Notes: generated from the letters alone by a model not told the origin. 64,000 bases of DNA from Chitinophaga chungangae (GCF_017742215.1 NZ_JAGHKP010000006.1:45802-109801); one strand, 5' to 3'. Shown: positions 25,298 to 35,054, counted from the stretch's first letter. A program made the numbers and translations.

Positions 25298-26290
25298 ATG
25301 ACACTGGTATGTTATCAACCGCCCGCCACAGACGGCTGGCAGGGCAGGGTAGACGGGCAGGAGCCGGGCTTGCTGCGCTGGCACCAGGTAATACAGCCTG
25401 TAAACCTCGAACGCCGGCCTTTGCCTGCGCTGGCTTCCGGGCAGAAAGGCATCGCCTTTCTCGGCTTCGCTTCCGATGAAGGCGTGCGCCGCAACAAAGG
25501 AAGAACGGGCGCTGTGGAAGGGCCGGTTGCGTTGAGGAAAGCCTGTTCGAATTTTCCCGTTCATTTCAGCGGGCATGTACTGGCCGATGCGGGCACTATC
25601 GCCTGTGAAGGCCACCAGCTTGAAATGGCCCAGGACGCGCTCGCCGCAACGGTGAACCATATACTGGAAGCGGGTTACATGCCCGTGCTTTTCGGCGGCG
25701 GCCACGAAATTACCTACGGTCACGAAAAAGGCATCCGGCAATTTTTCGGGGAACAGGCGCAAACCGGCATCATCAATTTCGACGCGCATTTTGACTTACG
25801 CGAGCCGGATGAGCACGGCGCCAGCTCAGGCACCGGCTTCTGGCAGATAGCGCAGGACCGCCAGGCCGCGAAAATGCCCTTTCATTACCTCGCCCTCGGC
25901 ATCCAACAGCACAGCAATACGCCGAAATTGTTCGAAACGGCGGAACAATTCGGCGCAGATCACCTGCCCGCTTCGCTTTTCCAGCAGAAGTACCACGACC
26001 AGCTCATCGGCGCCATCCAGGCATTTATCCAGCGTACCGATCATATTTACCTCACCACCTGCCTCGACGTATTTGCGGCCCCGCATGCCCCCGGCGTAAG
26101 CGCCACGGCCTACAACGGTCTTGTACCCGACGCGCTGTTCCTGGACTGCTTCAGGACCGTGCTGCGCAGCGGCAAACTGGCGGGGACGGACATTGCCGAG
26201 CTGAACCCTTCCCTCGACCAGGACCAGCGCACCGCAAAGCTGGCGGCCTCGCTGGTGTTCGAGATCGTGATGAATTATTTTACAAGATAG
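25298..26290 (+). CDS. hutG: Formimidoylglutamase (arginase/agmatinase family)
   Basis: A 330-aa binuclear manganese hydrolase that would release formamide and glutamate from formiminoglutamate, completing the pathway. Metal-binding motifs are GGGHEITYGH near residue 130, NFDAHFDLR near 155, and TCLDVFAAPHAPG near 250. It follows hutI by 35 bp as the last recognisable hut gene. The last motif differs somewhat from the SxDxDxxDP of canonical arginases, as is common in Bacteroidota HutG. Confidence 0.92.
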   Translation: MTLVCYQPPATDGWQGRVDGQEPGLLRWHQVIQPVNLERRPLPALASGQKGIAFLGFASDEGVRRNKGRTGAVEGPVALRKACSNFPVHFSGHVLADAGTIACEGHQLEMAQDALAATVNHILEAGYMPVLFGGGHEITYGHEKGIRQFFGEQAQTGIINFDAHFDLREPDEHGASSGTGFWQIAQDRQAAKMPFHYLALGIQQHSNTPKLFETAEQFGADHLPASLFQQKYHDQLIGAIQAFIQRTDHIYLTTCLDVFAAPHAPGVSATAYNGLVPDALFLDCFRTVLRSGKLAGTDIAELNPSLDQDQRTAKLAASLVFEIVMNYFTR

Positions 26291-26307
26291 TTTTCTACAT
26301 TCGCAGG

Positions 26308-26796
26308 ATGAAGATCGGTTTGATGTCTGACACACACGGATACCTGCATCCGAAAGTGTTCCATTATTTTGAGAATGTAGACCAGATATGGCATGCAGGC
26401 GATATCGGCAGCATCGAACTGGCGGACCAGCTGGAGGCGTTTAAACCCTTCAGGGCCGTGTATGGCAATATAGACGGGCATGAACTGCGCGCCAGGTACC
26501 CCGAGCACGCGCTTTTTATCTGCCAGGGCGTTAAGGTATGGATGACACACATTGGGGGATATCCTCCCAGGTATACGCCCGGGATCAAACCGCACATCGC
26601 GCAGAAACGCCCGAAACTCTTCATAGCAGGGCATTCCCACATTCTGAAAGTAATCCCCGATCCGGCACTACAATTGTTACATATAAATCCCGGGGCCTGT
26701 GGAAAGCAGGGCTGGCACAAAGTAAAAACGCTCGTACGCTTCGACCTGCTCGATGGTGATATCAAAAACCTTGAAGTGATCGAATTGCCGGACTGA
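26308..26796 (+). CDS. YfcE/MJ0936-type metallophosphoesterase
   Basis: A 162-aa calcineurin-like phosphoesterase. Motifs in order are SDTHGYLH (residues 7-14), AGDIG, YGNIDGHE and GHSHI, the two-metal site of the YfcE family. Such enzymes hydrolyse phosphodiesters; the physiological substrate is generally unknown. The gene starts 17 bp after hutG and may ride on the hut transcript, although no functional link is evident. Confidence 0.9.
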   Translation: MKIGLMSDTHGYLHPKVFHYFENVDQIWHAGDIGSIELADQLEAFKPFRAVYGNIDGHELRARYPEHALFICQGVKVWMTHIGGYPPRYTPGIKPHIAQKRPKLFIAGHSHILKVIPDPALQLLHINPGACGKQGWHKVKTLVRFDLLDGDIKNLEVIELPD

Positions 26797-26826
26797 TCGT
26801 ATATTTAGGTTACCTACAGACTGTTT

Positions 26827-27882
26827 ATGAAGTTACCCGTTATTGCATCCATCATGATGTTGTGCTGCGCAGGCGGTGCGGACGCCCAGGACGGGCGCGC
26901 GTTTAAATGGCTTGCCACGGAAAACGACAGCAATTACGTGGAAGATCATACGAACGACCTCACCGTGCGGCTGCTCGGCTCCCGCAAATACACCTATTGG
27001 AACATGCGGGACAACAATATCAACGAAGTGGTGCAATACCGCCCCAACGCCAATAACAACGTGGGTTTCGGCTTCAATTACAAATGGCTCGGCGTGAATT
27101 TCGCCTTTAATCTTCCTTTCATTAACGACGACGATCATAAATACGGCGATACCAAATTCCTTGACCTCCAGGCCCACCTTTACCTGCGCAAATTCGTCGC
27201 GGACTTTTACGGCCAGTATTACGAAGGATTTTACCGCGCCGAAACCGGGCGGAGGATCAGCAACAGCATTGCGCAAAAAGCGGTTTCTTTCCGGCCGGAT
27301 ATCATCAACCGCGATCTCGGTCTTACCGTACAGTATATTTTCAACGACGAACGTTTTTCTTACCGGGCCGCTTTTATGCAGAACGAATACCAGAAAAAAA
27401 GCGCCGGTTCTTTCATCGCGGGGGGCGAAGTATTGGTATGGGAAATGCGCGGCGATTCGTCGCTGGTACCCGCGGAAGCCCTGCAGGACGGGTTTTACAA
27501 CGGTCTTCCCTTCACCCGTACTTCTCAGCTGAGCGCCGCCGTAAACGCCGGGTACGCCTATACGCTCGTGATCGCCAAACACTTTTTCGTGACCGCTTCG
27601 CTTACCCTGAGCGCAGGCGCCAACCGCACCGTGTTCCGCTTCAGCGACGGCCGCCCCCGGGACGAGGGATTTGGCTGGCAACTGAACAATAACGTACGTT
27701 TCGCCGCGGGATACAATTCCAGTGAATATTATTTCGGGCTGCATTATACGGATATGGGCACGCGCGGCTCCACGCCCGTTTCCAAAACCAACCAGACCTT
27801 CGGTACGGGCAACATCCGCGTAAGCCTGGTTAAACGTTTTACGTTGAAAAAGACGTTGCTGCCGGCGATCTTCGGCCGGTGA
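26827..27882 (+). CDS. DUF4421 family outer-membrane-like protein
   Basis: A 351-aa exported protein with a signal peptide (about residues 1-20, ending GADAQ). Alternating amphipathic strands rich in Tyr, Phe and Asn, such as VGFGFNYKWLGVNFAFNLPF, suggest a beta-barrel. It matches DUF4421, a Bacteroidota family of unknown function. It lies 30 bp after the phosphoesterase and its end is 2 bp from the convergent HD-domain gene, leaving no room for a terminator. Confidence 0.8.
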   Translation: MKLPVIASIMMLCCAGGADAQDGRAFKWLATENDSNYVEDHTNDLTVRLLGSRKYTYWNMRDNNINEVVQYRPNANNNVGFGFNYKWLGVNFAFNLPFINDDDHKYGDTKFLDLQAHLYLRKFVADFYGQYYEGFYRAETGRRISNSIAQKAVSFRPDIINRDLGLTVQYIFNDERFSYRAAFMQNEYQKKSAGSFIAGGEVLVWEMRGDSSLVPAEALQDGFYNGLPFTRTSQLSAAVNAGYAYTLVIAKHFFVTASLTLSAGANRTVFRFSDGRPRDEGFGWQLNNNVRFAAGYNSSEYYFGLHYTDMGTRGSTPVSKTNQTFGTGNIRVSLVKRFTLKKTLLPAIFGR

Positions 27883-27884
27883 CC

Positions 27885-28514
27885 CTACAGCGATTCCAGC
27901 TCCCTTTCGAGATTTTCCCTTGCTTTTAATTCATATTTCTCGCGGAACGCAGCGGTATGGTAAATGTCCTGCTGCGCGAGGAAATGCTGCAGCACCCTTT
28001 TCCGGCCGCGGCGGTACATGAAGCCGGGGTAGATGTCGTATTCTTTCCGTACCTGTTTCGTGTAGGCGTCGTACCGCTCGGGCTGCGCGCCAAGGATGTG
28101 CAGGTCGAAGTCGAGGAGGAAATCAAGGTCGGGATCGGCGATGGGATTTTGATGGCCGGCCGTGGCCATGATAAAACGGTAGACCTTCTGTATCTTATCG
28201 TCCGGGTAACCGATTTTGGCAAGATAAGCGGCGGCTTCCTCCGCGCTTTTCTGCTCATTGTCTTTCCGGGTGACTTTATAGATAAAATCATGAAAATAAA
28301 TGGCGTAGGCCATGCTGTCGTTGTCCATGATCATCGGCGCGTATCGCTGTTGGAAACAGATGAGGTCGCTGAGGTGCTCCAAGTTGTGGTAATGCCGTCC
28401 GCTGGCGCTGTATTGGCGGATGATCCTGTCGATGGCCTGCAGGGAGGTGTCGGCATCTGCTGTGTTACGGTCGGAAAGCAGCATCCAGTATGTTTTGATC
28501 TCATCGGTGCGCAT
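27885..28514 (-). CDS. HD-domain metal-dependent phosphohydrolase
   Basis: A 209-aa protein of the predicted HD superfamily hydrolases (COG4339). Visible metal-site residues are in RHYHNLEHL, YFHDFIY and ATAGHQ, followed by LDFDLHILG. Such proteins probably act on nucleotides or other phosphoesters, but no substrate is known for this branch. It stands alone on the minus strand. Confidence 0.88.
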   Translation of the reverse strand: MRTDEIKTYWMLLSDRNTADADTSLQAIDRIIRQYSASGRHYHNLEHLSDLICFQQRYAPMIMDNDSMAYAIYFHDFIYKVTRKDNEQKSAEEAAAYLAKIGYPDDKIQKVYRFIMATAGHQNPIADPDLDFLLDFDLHILGAQPERYDAYTKQVRKEYDIYPGFMYRRGRKRVLQHFLAQQDIYHTAAFREKYELKARENLERELESL

Positions 28515-28768
28515 GGTTAAACAATGAAAATGGTGAATTATTCCCTATTAAAATTTGCAAATAATGGGCCAGAGCAGGGTTAAAAATTTGTTATAAATTG
28601 ATTTTCCTTGTGTGCAACCGCAGGGCTATCGCAGTGAAACTGGACAAATACCGCAAATAACAGCAACCGCCCCGGAGTTTGGATAGACGGTAAGCCCCGG
28701 CATTGGTTATTACTTTATCTTAGCATTTCAACCATTACACGATCATTAAAAGTCAAAAACACAAACCG

Positions 28769-29983
28769 ATGAAAAAATTACTATTCATGCTGCTGATGCT
28801 GCCTGCATTTTCCTTTGCGCAGGGCGTGCATTTCGAAAAAGAGCTCAGCTGGGAGCAGGTGATGGCGAAAGCCAAAGCCGAAAATAAATACGTTTTTGTA
28901 GACTGTTTTACCACCTGGTGCGGCCCCTGTAAATACATGACAGAGCAGGTGTTCCCGCAGGAGGAAATGGGCAAGTTCTTCAACGGAAAGTTCATCAGCG
29001 TAAAGGTACAAATGGACAAAACCGCCGGTGATAACGAACATGTGAAGAACTGGTACGCCGATGCGGACAAGATCGCGAAAGAGTACAGCATCAACGCCTA
29101 CCCGACCTTCCTTTATTTTTCACCGGACGGCAAGATCGTTCACCGCGTGGTAGGCGGCGGCGAAGCCGCTGAATTTATCGCGAAATCGGAGAAAGCTTTT
29201 AATCCCGCTACACAGTATTACGCACAGCTGGCCAAGTACAAAGAAGGCAAAAGCAAGCCGGAAGACTTGCGTGTAATGGCTATGAACGCCATGGACGTGT
29301 ATGATAAAGCGAATGCCACCAAAATAGCCGGCGAATACCTGGCCACACAAAAAGACCTCACCACCCCGGAGAATATCAAATTCCTGGATAAATTCACCAA
29401 CTCCAGTAAAGATCCCGGCTTTCCCATCTTCCTGAAAGAAGGTAAAAAAGTGGACGCAGCGCTTGGAAAAGGCAAAGCTGCCGCTAAAGTAAAAGCGATC
29501 GCCGCCGGTGAAGAGATCTATTCAAAGATCATGCGCCCGGGCGCAACAGCCGATTGGGCCGCTATTGAAAAAAGCCTGAAAGAAAAATACCCGGAATATG
29601 CCGATGAACTGGTAACCATGGGCAAAGTGCGTTACAGCATGATGACCAAAGACTGGGCTACCTTCCAGGTTAATGTAGTGGCCTATATGAAAAAATACGG
29701 CGCGGACGTAAACCCGCAAATGCTGAACCAGTTTGCCTGGACGGTATTCGAGAATTGCCCTGATATGAACTGCTTGACCGAGGCGCTGGAATGGAGCAAA
29801 CGTTCCCTGGCAAATGGCGACGAACCTATGTTCATGGACACTTACGCCAATATCCTCTATAAACTCGGCAAAAAAGACGAAGCCATTGCCGTACAGGAAA
29901 AGGCCGTAAAACTGTCTAAAAACAACGCGGAGCTGATGGCTACGCTGGAGAAAATGAAAAAAGGCGAAAAGACCTGGAAATAA
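28769..29983 (+). CDS. Thioredoxin-fold protein with helical C-terminal domain
   Basis: A 404-aa exported protein. A signal peptide (residues 1-18, ending SFAQ) leads into a thioredoxin domain (about 20-145) with the active site TTWCGPCKYM and the cis-Pro region NAYPTFLYF. The rest (about 150-404) is helical and ends with a tetratricopeptide-like stretch containing YANILYKLGKKDEA. The combination, known in Bacteroidota, suggests a periplasmic thiol oxidoreductase that holds a partner protein. The 254 bp upstream carry no other gene. Confidence 0.88.
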   Translation: MKKLLFMLLMLPAFSFAQGVHFEKELSWEQVMAKAKAENKYVFVDCFTTWCGPCKYMTEQVFPQEEMGKFFNGKFISVKVQMDKTAGDNEHVKNWYADADKIAKEYSINAYPTFLYFSPDGKIVHRVVGGGEAAEFIAKSEKAFNPATQYYAQLAKYKEGKSKPEDLRVMAMNAMDVYDKANATKIAGEYLATQKDLTTPENIKFLDKFTNSSKDPGFPIFLKEGKKVDAALGKGKAAAKVKAIAAGEEIYSKIMRPGATADWAAIEKSLKEKYPEYADELVTMGKVRYSMMTKDWATFQVNVVAYMKKYGADVNPQMLNQFAWTVFENCPDMNCLTEALEWSKRSLANGDEPMFMDTYANILYKLGKKDEAIAVQEKAVKLSKNNAELMATLEKMKKGEKTWK

Positions 29984-30003
29984 GCAAGATTTCCGGAAAG
30001 AGA

Positions 30004-30047
30004 TAAAATGAAGAAGGCGTCCCCGTCGGGACGCCTTCTTCATTTTA
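30004..30047. terminator. Bidirectional terminator between thioredoxin-like gene and aconitase
   Basis: A perfect 20-bp stem (30004-30023 with 30028-30047) with a 4-nt loop serves both convergent genes; the AT-rich base of the stem gives a weak T tract. Confidence 0.85.
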
Positions 30048-30062
30048 TGATCAGCTGGTAGC

Positions 30063-32339
30063 TTAGTTGTTTTTCGCGGCTGCGAACTGTGCGCGGATCA
30101 CGTTCAGCGCGCCACCTGCCTTGAACCACTCAATCTGTTGTTCGTTGTAGGTGTGGTTTACGGTGATAGCGTCCTGCGTGCCGTCTTTGTGGTTCAGCAC
30201 CACGGTGAGCGGTTTGCCGGGAGTAAATTCGGTAAGGCCGAGGATGTCGATGTTGTCGTCTTCCTGGATCTTTTCGTAATCTTCCTTATCGTTGAACGTA
30301 AGCGCCAGCATGCCCTGTTTTTTCAGGTTGGTTTCGTGGATACGTGCGAAAGATTTCACCAGTATCGCGCGAACGCCGAGGTGACGGGGCTCCATGGCTG
30401 CATGCTCGCGGCTGGAACCTTCGCCGTAGTTTTCGTCGCCCACTACCACTGAACCGATGCCTGCGGCTTTGTAAGCGCGCTGTGTGGCGGGAACCGCGCC
30501 GTATTCGCCGGTCAGTTCGTTTTTAACGGTATCCGTTTTGTCGTTGAACGCGTTTACCGCGCCAATGAGCATGTTGTTGGAGATATTGTCCAGGTGGCCG
30601 CGGTATTTCAGCCAGGGGCCTGCCATGGAGATGTGGTCGGTGGTGCACTTGCCTTTTGCTTTGATAAGCAGTTTGAGGCCTTTCAGATCGGTGCCTTCCC
30701 ATGCTTTGAACGCTTCCAGCAGCTGGAGGCGGTCTGAAGTGGGGGAAACGATCACCTGTACGCCGCTGCCGTCTTCAGCAGGGGCCTGGTAACCGGCGTC
30801 TTTCACGTCGAAACCTTTGGGAGGAAGCTCGAAGCCGGTGGGCTCGTCGAGTTTCACGTCCTGACCGTCCTTGTTTTTCAGGGTGTCGGTGAGGGGGTTG
30901 AAAGACAGGCTGCCCGCGATAGCCAGTGCGGTCACGATTTCGGGAGAAGCAACGAACGCGTGGGTAGAGGCGAGGCCGTCGTTACGTTTGGCGAAGTTGC
31001 GGTTGAAAGACGTGATGATGGAGTTTTTGCGGGTCGGATCGTCGATGTGGCGCGCCCATTGGCCGATGCAGGGGCCGCAGGCGTTGGCCAGCACAACGCC
31101 GCCGATCTGGTCGAAAGTATTCAGCAGGCCGTCTCTTTCGATGGTGTAACGCACCAGTTCGGAGCCGGGGGTGATGGTGAATTCAGACTGAACTTTCAGG
31201 TTTTTATCGATGGCCTGTTTTGCCAGGGAGGCAGAACGGCTGATGTCTTCGTAGGAAGAGTTGGTGCAGGAGCCGATCAGGGCTACTTCCAGCTTTTCGG
31301 GCCAGTTGTTTTCCTTCACCGCCTGCGCGAATTTGGAGATGGGCCATGCCAGGTCCGGCGTGAAAGGACCGTTCACATAAGGCTCCAGTTCGTCGAGGTT
31401 GATCTCGATCACCTGGTCGTAGAACTTGGCGGGATCGTTGTACACGGCTTCGTCAGGGCGGAGATGTTCGCGCACGCCGTCTGCCAGTGCAGCCACTTCC
31501 GCGCGGCTGGTGATCTTCAGGTAATCGCTCATTTTGGTATCGTACGCAAAAACGGAGCAGGTAGCGCCGATCTCTGCGCCCATGTTGCAGATCGTGCCTT
31601 TACCGGTAGCGCTGAGGCTGTCTGCCCCTTCGCCGAAGTATTCCACGATGCAGCCGGTGCCGCCTTTTACGGTGAGCACGCCGGCAACGCGGAGGATCAC
31701 GTCTTTAGCGGAAGCCCAGCCGCTGAGCTTGCCGGTGAGTTTTACGCCGATCAGCTTGGGCATTTTCAGTTCCCATGCCAGGCCGGCCATTACGTCTACC
31801 GCATCCGCACCGCCTACGCCGATGGCGAGCATGCCGAGGCCGCCCGCATTGGGGGTGTGGGAATCGGTACCGATCATCAGGCCGCCGGGGAACGCGTAGT
31901 TTTCCAGCACTACCTGGTGAATGATGCCGGCGCCGGGCTTCCAGAAACCGATGCCGTATTTATCGGAGATTGAAGCGAGAAAATCGTAAACTTCCTTGTT
32001 GGTGTCGATAGCGGTGGCCAGGTCCTGCACGGCGCCCGTTTTCGCCTGGATCAGGTGATCGCAGTGAACGGTGGAGGGCACGGCAACGGAAGAACGACCG
32101 CAGGTCATGAATTGCAGCAGGGCCATCTGCGCGGTTGCATCCTGCATGGCTACACGGTCCGGGGCAAATTCCACATAAGATTTGCCTCTTTCGAACGAAG
32201 TGGTGGTAGGAGCGTACAGGTGAGCATATAAGATCTTTTCAGCCAGTGTAAGCGGGCGACCTAAAAGTTTGCGGGTAGCTTCCACTTTACCCGGCAGTGC
32301 CGCATACAATTTTTTAATCATGTCAATATCAAACACCAT
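30063..32339 (-). CDS. acn: Aconitate hydratase
   Basis: A 758-aa TCA-cycle enzyme that isomerises citrate to isocitrate through a [4Fe-4S] cluster. Cluster cysteines are in GSCTNSSYED and ANACGPCIGQW; TDSHTPNAGGLGM and the C-terminal swivel domain with GDENYGEGSSREHAA complete the signature. The length and sequence resemble the mitochondrial-type enzyme. The start at 32339 gives MVFDIDMIKKLY; the internal ATG six codons on is an alternative. Confidence 0.96.
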   Translation of the reverse strand: MVFDIDMIKKLYAALPGKVEATRKLLGRPLTLAEKILYAHLYAPTTTSFERGKSYVEFAPDRVAMQDATAQMALLQFMTCGRSSVAVPSTVHCDHLIQAKTGAVQDLATAIDTNKEVYDFLASISDKYGIGFWKPGAGIIHQVVLENYAFPGGLMIGTDSHTPNAGGLGMLAIGVGGADAVDVMAGLAWELKMPKLIGVKLTGKLSGWASAKDVILRVAGVLTVKGGTGCIVEYFGEGADSLSATGKGTICNMGAEIGATCSVFAYDTKMSDYLKITSRAEVAALADGVREHLRPDEAVYNDPAKFYDQVIEINLDELEPYVNGPFTPDLAWPISKFAQAVKENNWPEKLEVALIGSCTNSSYEDISRSASLAKQAIDKNLKVQSEFTITPGSELVRYTIERDGLLNTFDQIGGVVLANACGPCIGQWARHIDDPTRKNSIITSFNRNFAKRNDGLASTHAFVASPEIVTALAIAGSLSFNPLTDTLKNKDGQDVKLDEPTGFELPPKGFDVKDAGYQAPAEDGSGVQVIVSPTSDRLQLLEAFKAWEGTDLKGLKLLIKAKGKCTTDHISMAGPWLKYRGHLDNISNNMLIGAVNAFNDKTDTVKNELTGEYGAVPATQRAYKAAGIGSVVVGDENYGEGSSREHAAMEPRHLGVRAILVKSFARIHETNLKKQGMLALTFNDKEDYEKIQEDDNIDILGLTEFTPGKPLTVVLNHKDGTQDAITVNHTYNEQQIEWFKAGGALNVIRAQFAAAKNN

Positions 32340-32444
32340 GGAAATAAATAATTTAAGAACTATTACGTTAAAAATTGCACGGCGAAGTTAATCATTTTCG
32401 TAAAGTTTTTAAAGTTAAGCATGAGCCACAAAAGAGAGATTTGT

Positions 32445-32476
32445 TTTGTTATTTAGCCAGAATTGGAATAAATTTG
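32445..32476 (+). promoter_or_regulatory. Bacteroidetes-type promoter for the PspC gene
   Basis: TTTG at 32445-32448 is followed after exactly 20 bp by TAAATTTG (32469-32476). Both elements match the -33/-7 consensus of the phylum. The start codon lies about 45 bp beyond the expected transcription start. Confidence 0.6.
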
Positions 32477-32527
32477 ATATATGAAGCAGGGCATTTATGC
32501 CCCGGATGGACAAATTCATTGACCAAT

Positions 32528-32749
32528 ATGAACAAGCTCAAAGATTTTGTGGAATGGAAGGCCTTTGGTGTTTGTGCGGCCCTCGGCAATAAGCTGGGGA
32601 TCGCTACCTCAAGGATCCGGATATTCTTTATTTATGCCACTTTTCTGACAATGGGCTCCCCGCTGATCGTATATATGATCCTGGCTTTCTGGATGAATAT
32701 CAAACATTATATCATGAACGCACGCCGTAACCCGCTGCGTTATCTCTAA
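32528..32749 (+). CDS. PspC domain protein, short form
   Basis: A 73-aa protein made of one PspC-like domain: a basic FGVCAALGNKLG segment, then one hydrophobic helix with the IRIFFIYATFL and YMILAFWMNI blocks. PspC domains are inner-membrane anchors, in other bacteria linked with phage-shock or envelope-stress responses. No pspA, pspB or kinase is adjacent. The start at 32528 follows a good promoter; the open frame upstream to 32375 lies in the leader. Confidence 0.75.
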   Translation: MNKLKDFVEWKAFGVCAALGNKLGIATSRIRIFFIYATFLTMGSPLIVYMILAFWMNIKHYIMNARRNPLRYL

Positions 32750-32854
32750 GCTGAATTTTCCGGAAATTTTTTAACACCCCCTTTAAACTTTCCCTGATAA
32801 TGGTTGTCCAACAACTGTGCGCGTAACGCAATTGTGATAACCATAATCAAGTAT

Positions 32855-33661
32855 ATGACAACATCAAGATTGAAAAACCTGGCCCTCGGCACGCTGGTGC
32901 TCGGCAGCCTCGTCGCATTTTCATCCTGCGACACCAACGGGAGCAAAGGCTCCGAAACCGCCCGCCTTCAGATCGCTTTAACCGATGATCCGGGAGATTA
33001 TAAGGAAGTCTGGATCGACGTAAAAGAGATCCGCTTCAATATGACCGAAGCCGACGACCAGAACTGGGCACCACTGCCCGGCGTACAGGCGGGAATGTAC
33101 AACCTGCTCGACCTGGTGAACGACAAAGACACCGTGCTGGCCGACGCCCAGATCCCCTCCGGTAAACTGGGCCAGTTACGGCTGGTTTTGGGAGACAACA
33201 ACTACATTATTACCAACAGGGGCGAAAAGCTGATGTTAACCACTCCCAGCGCGCAGCAGTCCGGCTTGAAGCTGAATATTCATCAGGCTGTTGTAGGTGG
33301 TATCATCAACAAGCTTACGCTCGATTTTGACGTTGCCAAATCTATCGTAGAGGCCGGCAATAGCGGGAAATATATCCTGAAACCGGTGATCCGCACCGTT
33401 TTGACCGCCGTAGGCGGCAACATCAAAGGATTTGTATTGCCTGATTCCGTGCAAACCGCCGTATTGGCGATCCAGGGTACAGATACCATCGCCAGCACCT
33501 ATACTTCCGCGGGCGGTTATTCTATCCGCGGGATCGATGCGGGCACTTATTCGCTGCACTACATTCCGGTAGATACTTTGTTTAAAAAATATGTGAAGGA
33601 TGGGGTGACCGTTAACCTTGGCCAGGTAACTACCATCGATACGGTCCGTTTACAGAAGTGA
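32855..33661 (+). CDS. DUF4382 family lipoprotein
   Basis: A 268-aa exported lipoprotein. After a hydrophobic signal the lipobox Cys (FSSCDTNG) is near residue 25. Residues about 37-160 match DUF4382: LQIALTDDPGDYKEVWIDVKEI at the start and FDVAKSIVE later. A carboxypeptidase-regulatory-like beta sandwich (GGYSIRGIDAGTYSL) forms the C-terminus. The function is not known; such proteins sit on the cell surface or in the periplasm. The start at 32855 is preferred over a TTG at 32804 because it begins the signal peptide. Confidence 0.85.
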   Translation: MTTSRLKNLALGTLVLGSLVAFSSCDTNGSKGSETARLQIALTDDPGDYKEVWIDVKEIRFNMTEADDQNWAPLPGVQAGMYNLLDLVNDKDTVLADAQIPSGKLGQLRLVLGDNNYIITNRGEKLMLTTPSAQQSGLKLNIHQAVVGGIINKLTLDFDVAKSIVEAGNSGKYILKPVIRTVLTAVGGNIKGFVLPDSVQTAVLAIQGTDTIASTYTSAGGYSIRGIDAGTYSLHYIPVDTLFKKYVKDGVTVNLGQVTTIDTVRLQK

Positions 33662-33683
33662 GAGAGATAAACACCCGGTAGGT

Positions 33684-33715
33684 AAAAAAGCCCCGAAATG
33701 CTCGGGGCTTTTTTT
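33684..33715. terminator. Bidirectional terminator between DUF4382 gene and a small unknown gene
   Basis: A stem (33684-33695 with 33703-33714) with a GC core and A and T tracts at its base serves two convergent genes. Confidence 0.88.
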
Positions 33716-33721
33716 ATGCCT

Positions 33722-34123
33722 TTATTCGAGATGAAAGAGCGTCATGCCCTGGTAGTGATTCTGCAGTTCGTGCACCATCAGGCTGCCGGCGATGTTGCGG
33801 GTTTCGTCGCGGTAGTGGAGGATGGTGTGAGGGTCCGCCCCGTCGGGCATCACCACGGTGAAAGGCCCGCGCACCCATGCCTGGCCGCCGCTGTTGACCG
33901 GCGCCTCGTCCGATTTTTTGAATTTCAGCTTTACCAGCTGCTCGTCCGTCAGCGGAATCGGGAAGAGGTCTTCCGGGCCATACCAGTTTTCCTGGTCCGC
34001 CTGGTTGAGTACACATGCCTGGTTTGCCGGAAGATCGAGCTCCAGCACCTTGCCTTCGGACAATTGTTCTTCAAACTTTGCCAATACGATATCACCTGCT
34101 TTTAATTGGTGCAAATTAATCAT
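33722..34123 (-). CDS. Hypothetical protein
   Basis: A 133-aa soluble protein I cannot assign firmly. It begins INLHQLKAGDIVLAKFEEQ, a small beta-rich unit that resembles a barrel, has an acidic centre, and ends VHELQNHYQGMTLFHLE. A similar HELQN-type ending occurs in many Bacteroidota proteins of unknown function. No signal peptide or membrane segment is visible. It stands alone, between a shared terminator and the terminator of kdsA. Confidence 0.65.
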   Translation of the reverse strand: MINLHQLKAGDIVLAKFEEQLSEGKVLELDLPANQACVLNQADQENWYGPEDLFPIPLTDEQLVKLKFKKSDEAPVNSGGQAWVRGPFTVVMPDGADPHTILHYRDETRNIAGSLMVHELQNHYQGMTLFHLE

Positions 34124-34175
34124 GGTGCTATGTTTTTGTGTAGCATGAATTTAATGGAAATCCGCAACATTTAAA

Positions 34176-34210
34176 AGCAAAAAAGGCAGAACCATTCACG
34201 GCTCTGCCTT
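34176..34210 (-). terminator. Terminator after kdsA
   Basis: An 11-bp stem with one G-T pair (34183-34193 with 34200-34210) is followed on the minus strand by a T run. Confidence 0.82.
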
Positions 34211-34232
34211 GTTATGAACAAAGTTTTTTTTA

Positions 34233-35054
34233 GTGTTTCACCACCACTTCCCGGAGGCGCACCAGCTCTTCCAGCAAGGGTTCCAGCAGGTCGAGGCGGA
34301 GCATGTTGGCGCCGTCGGACTTTGCGCAGGAAGGGTCCGGGTGGGTTTCGATGAACAGGCCGTCCGCCCCGGTCGCGATCGCTGCTTTGGCGATGGTGCC
34401 GATCATTTTCGGGTTACCACCGGTAATGCCGCCGGGCTGGTTGGGCTGCTGCAGCGAGTGCGTGCAATCCATCACCACGGGCACGCCATGACCTTTCATG
34501 ATGGGAATATTGCGGTAATCCACCACCAGGTCCTGGTACCCGAAAGTGGTGCCTCTTTCCGTAAGCAATACGTGCTGGTTGCCAGCCTGCTGTATTTTTT
34601 CGACGGCAAATTTCATGGATTCGCCGCTGAGGAACTGTCCTTTTTTAACGTTCACGAATTTGCCGGTATCCGCCGCCGCCTGCAGGATGTCCGTTTGCCG
34701 GCAAAGAAACGCAGGGATCTGCAGCACGTCCACAAAAGCGGCCGCCATGGCGGCTTCTGCGGCGGAATGAATGTCGGAGGTAACGGGAAGGTTAAAGGTT
34801 TGCCCGACTTTTTGCAGCAGGTCTAGCCCTTCCACGTCGCCGATGCCGGTGAAAGAATTGATGCTGGTGCGGTTCGCCTTGCGGTACGATGCTTTGAACA
34901 CATAAGGAATGCCCAGCCTTTTGCAGATGGCGGAAACTTTCTCCGCCACGCCCATCACCAGATCCTCGTCTTCGATCACACAGGGGCCCGCGATCAGGAA
35001 AAAGTTTTCGGGATTGTATTGTTCCTTGAACAGTGCTTTTAATGTCTTCGTCAT
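34233..35054 (-). CDS. kdsA: 3-deoxy-8-phosphooctulonate synthase
   Basis: A 273-aa aldolase-type enzyme joining phosphoenolpyruvate and arabinose-5-phosphate to Kdo-8-phosphate for lipopolysaccharide. Visible motifs are FLIAGPCVIED, the VFKASYRKANRTS loop, PVTSDIHS, LQIPAFLCRQTD, and FIETHPDPSCAKSDG. The Cys in ETHPDPSCAKSDG suggests a metal-dependent type. The start at 35054 gives the usual length; the frame is open to 35150 but the added residues are low-complexity and basic. It is divergent from the threonine dehydrogenase gene. Confidence 0.95.

Noticed and set aside
28515..28768. Possible tRNA or small RNA in the gap before the thioredoxin-like gene
   Set aside because: No cloverleaf or strong hairpin is visible, and the sequence looks like an ordinary AT-rich promoter region.
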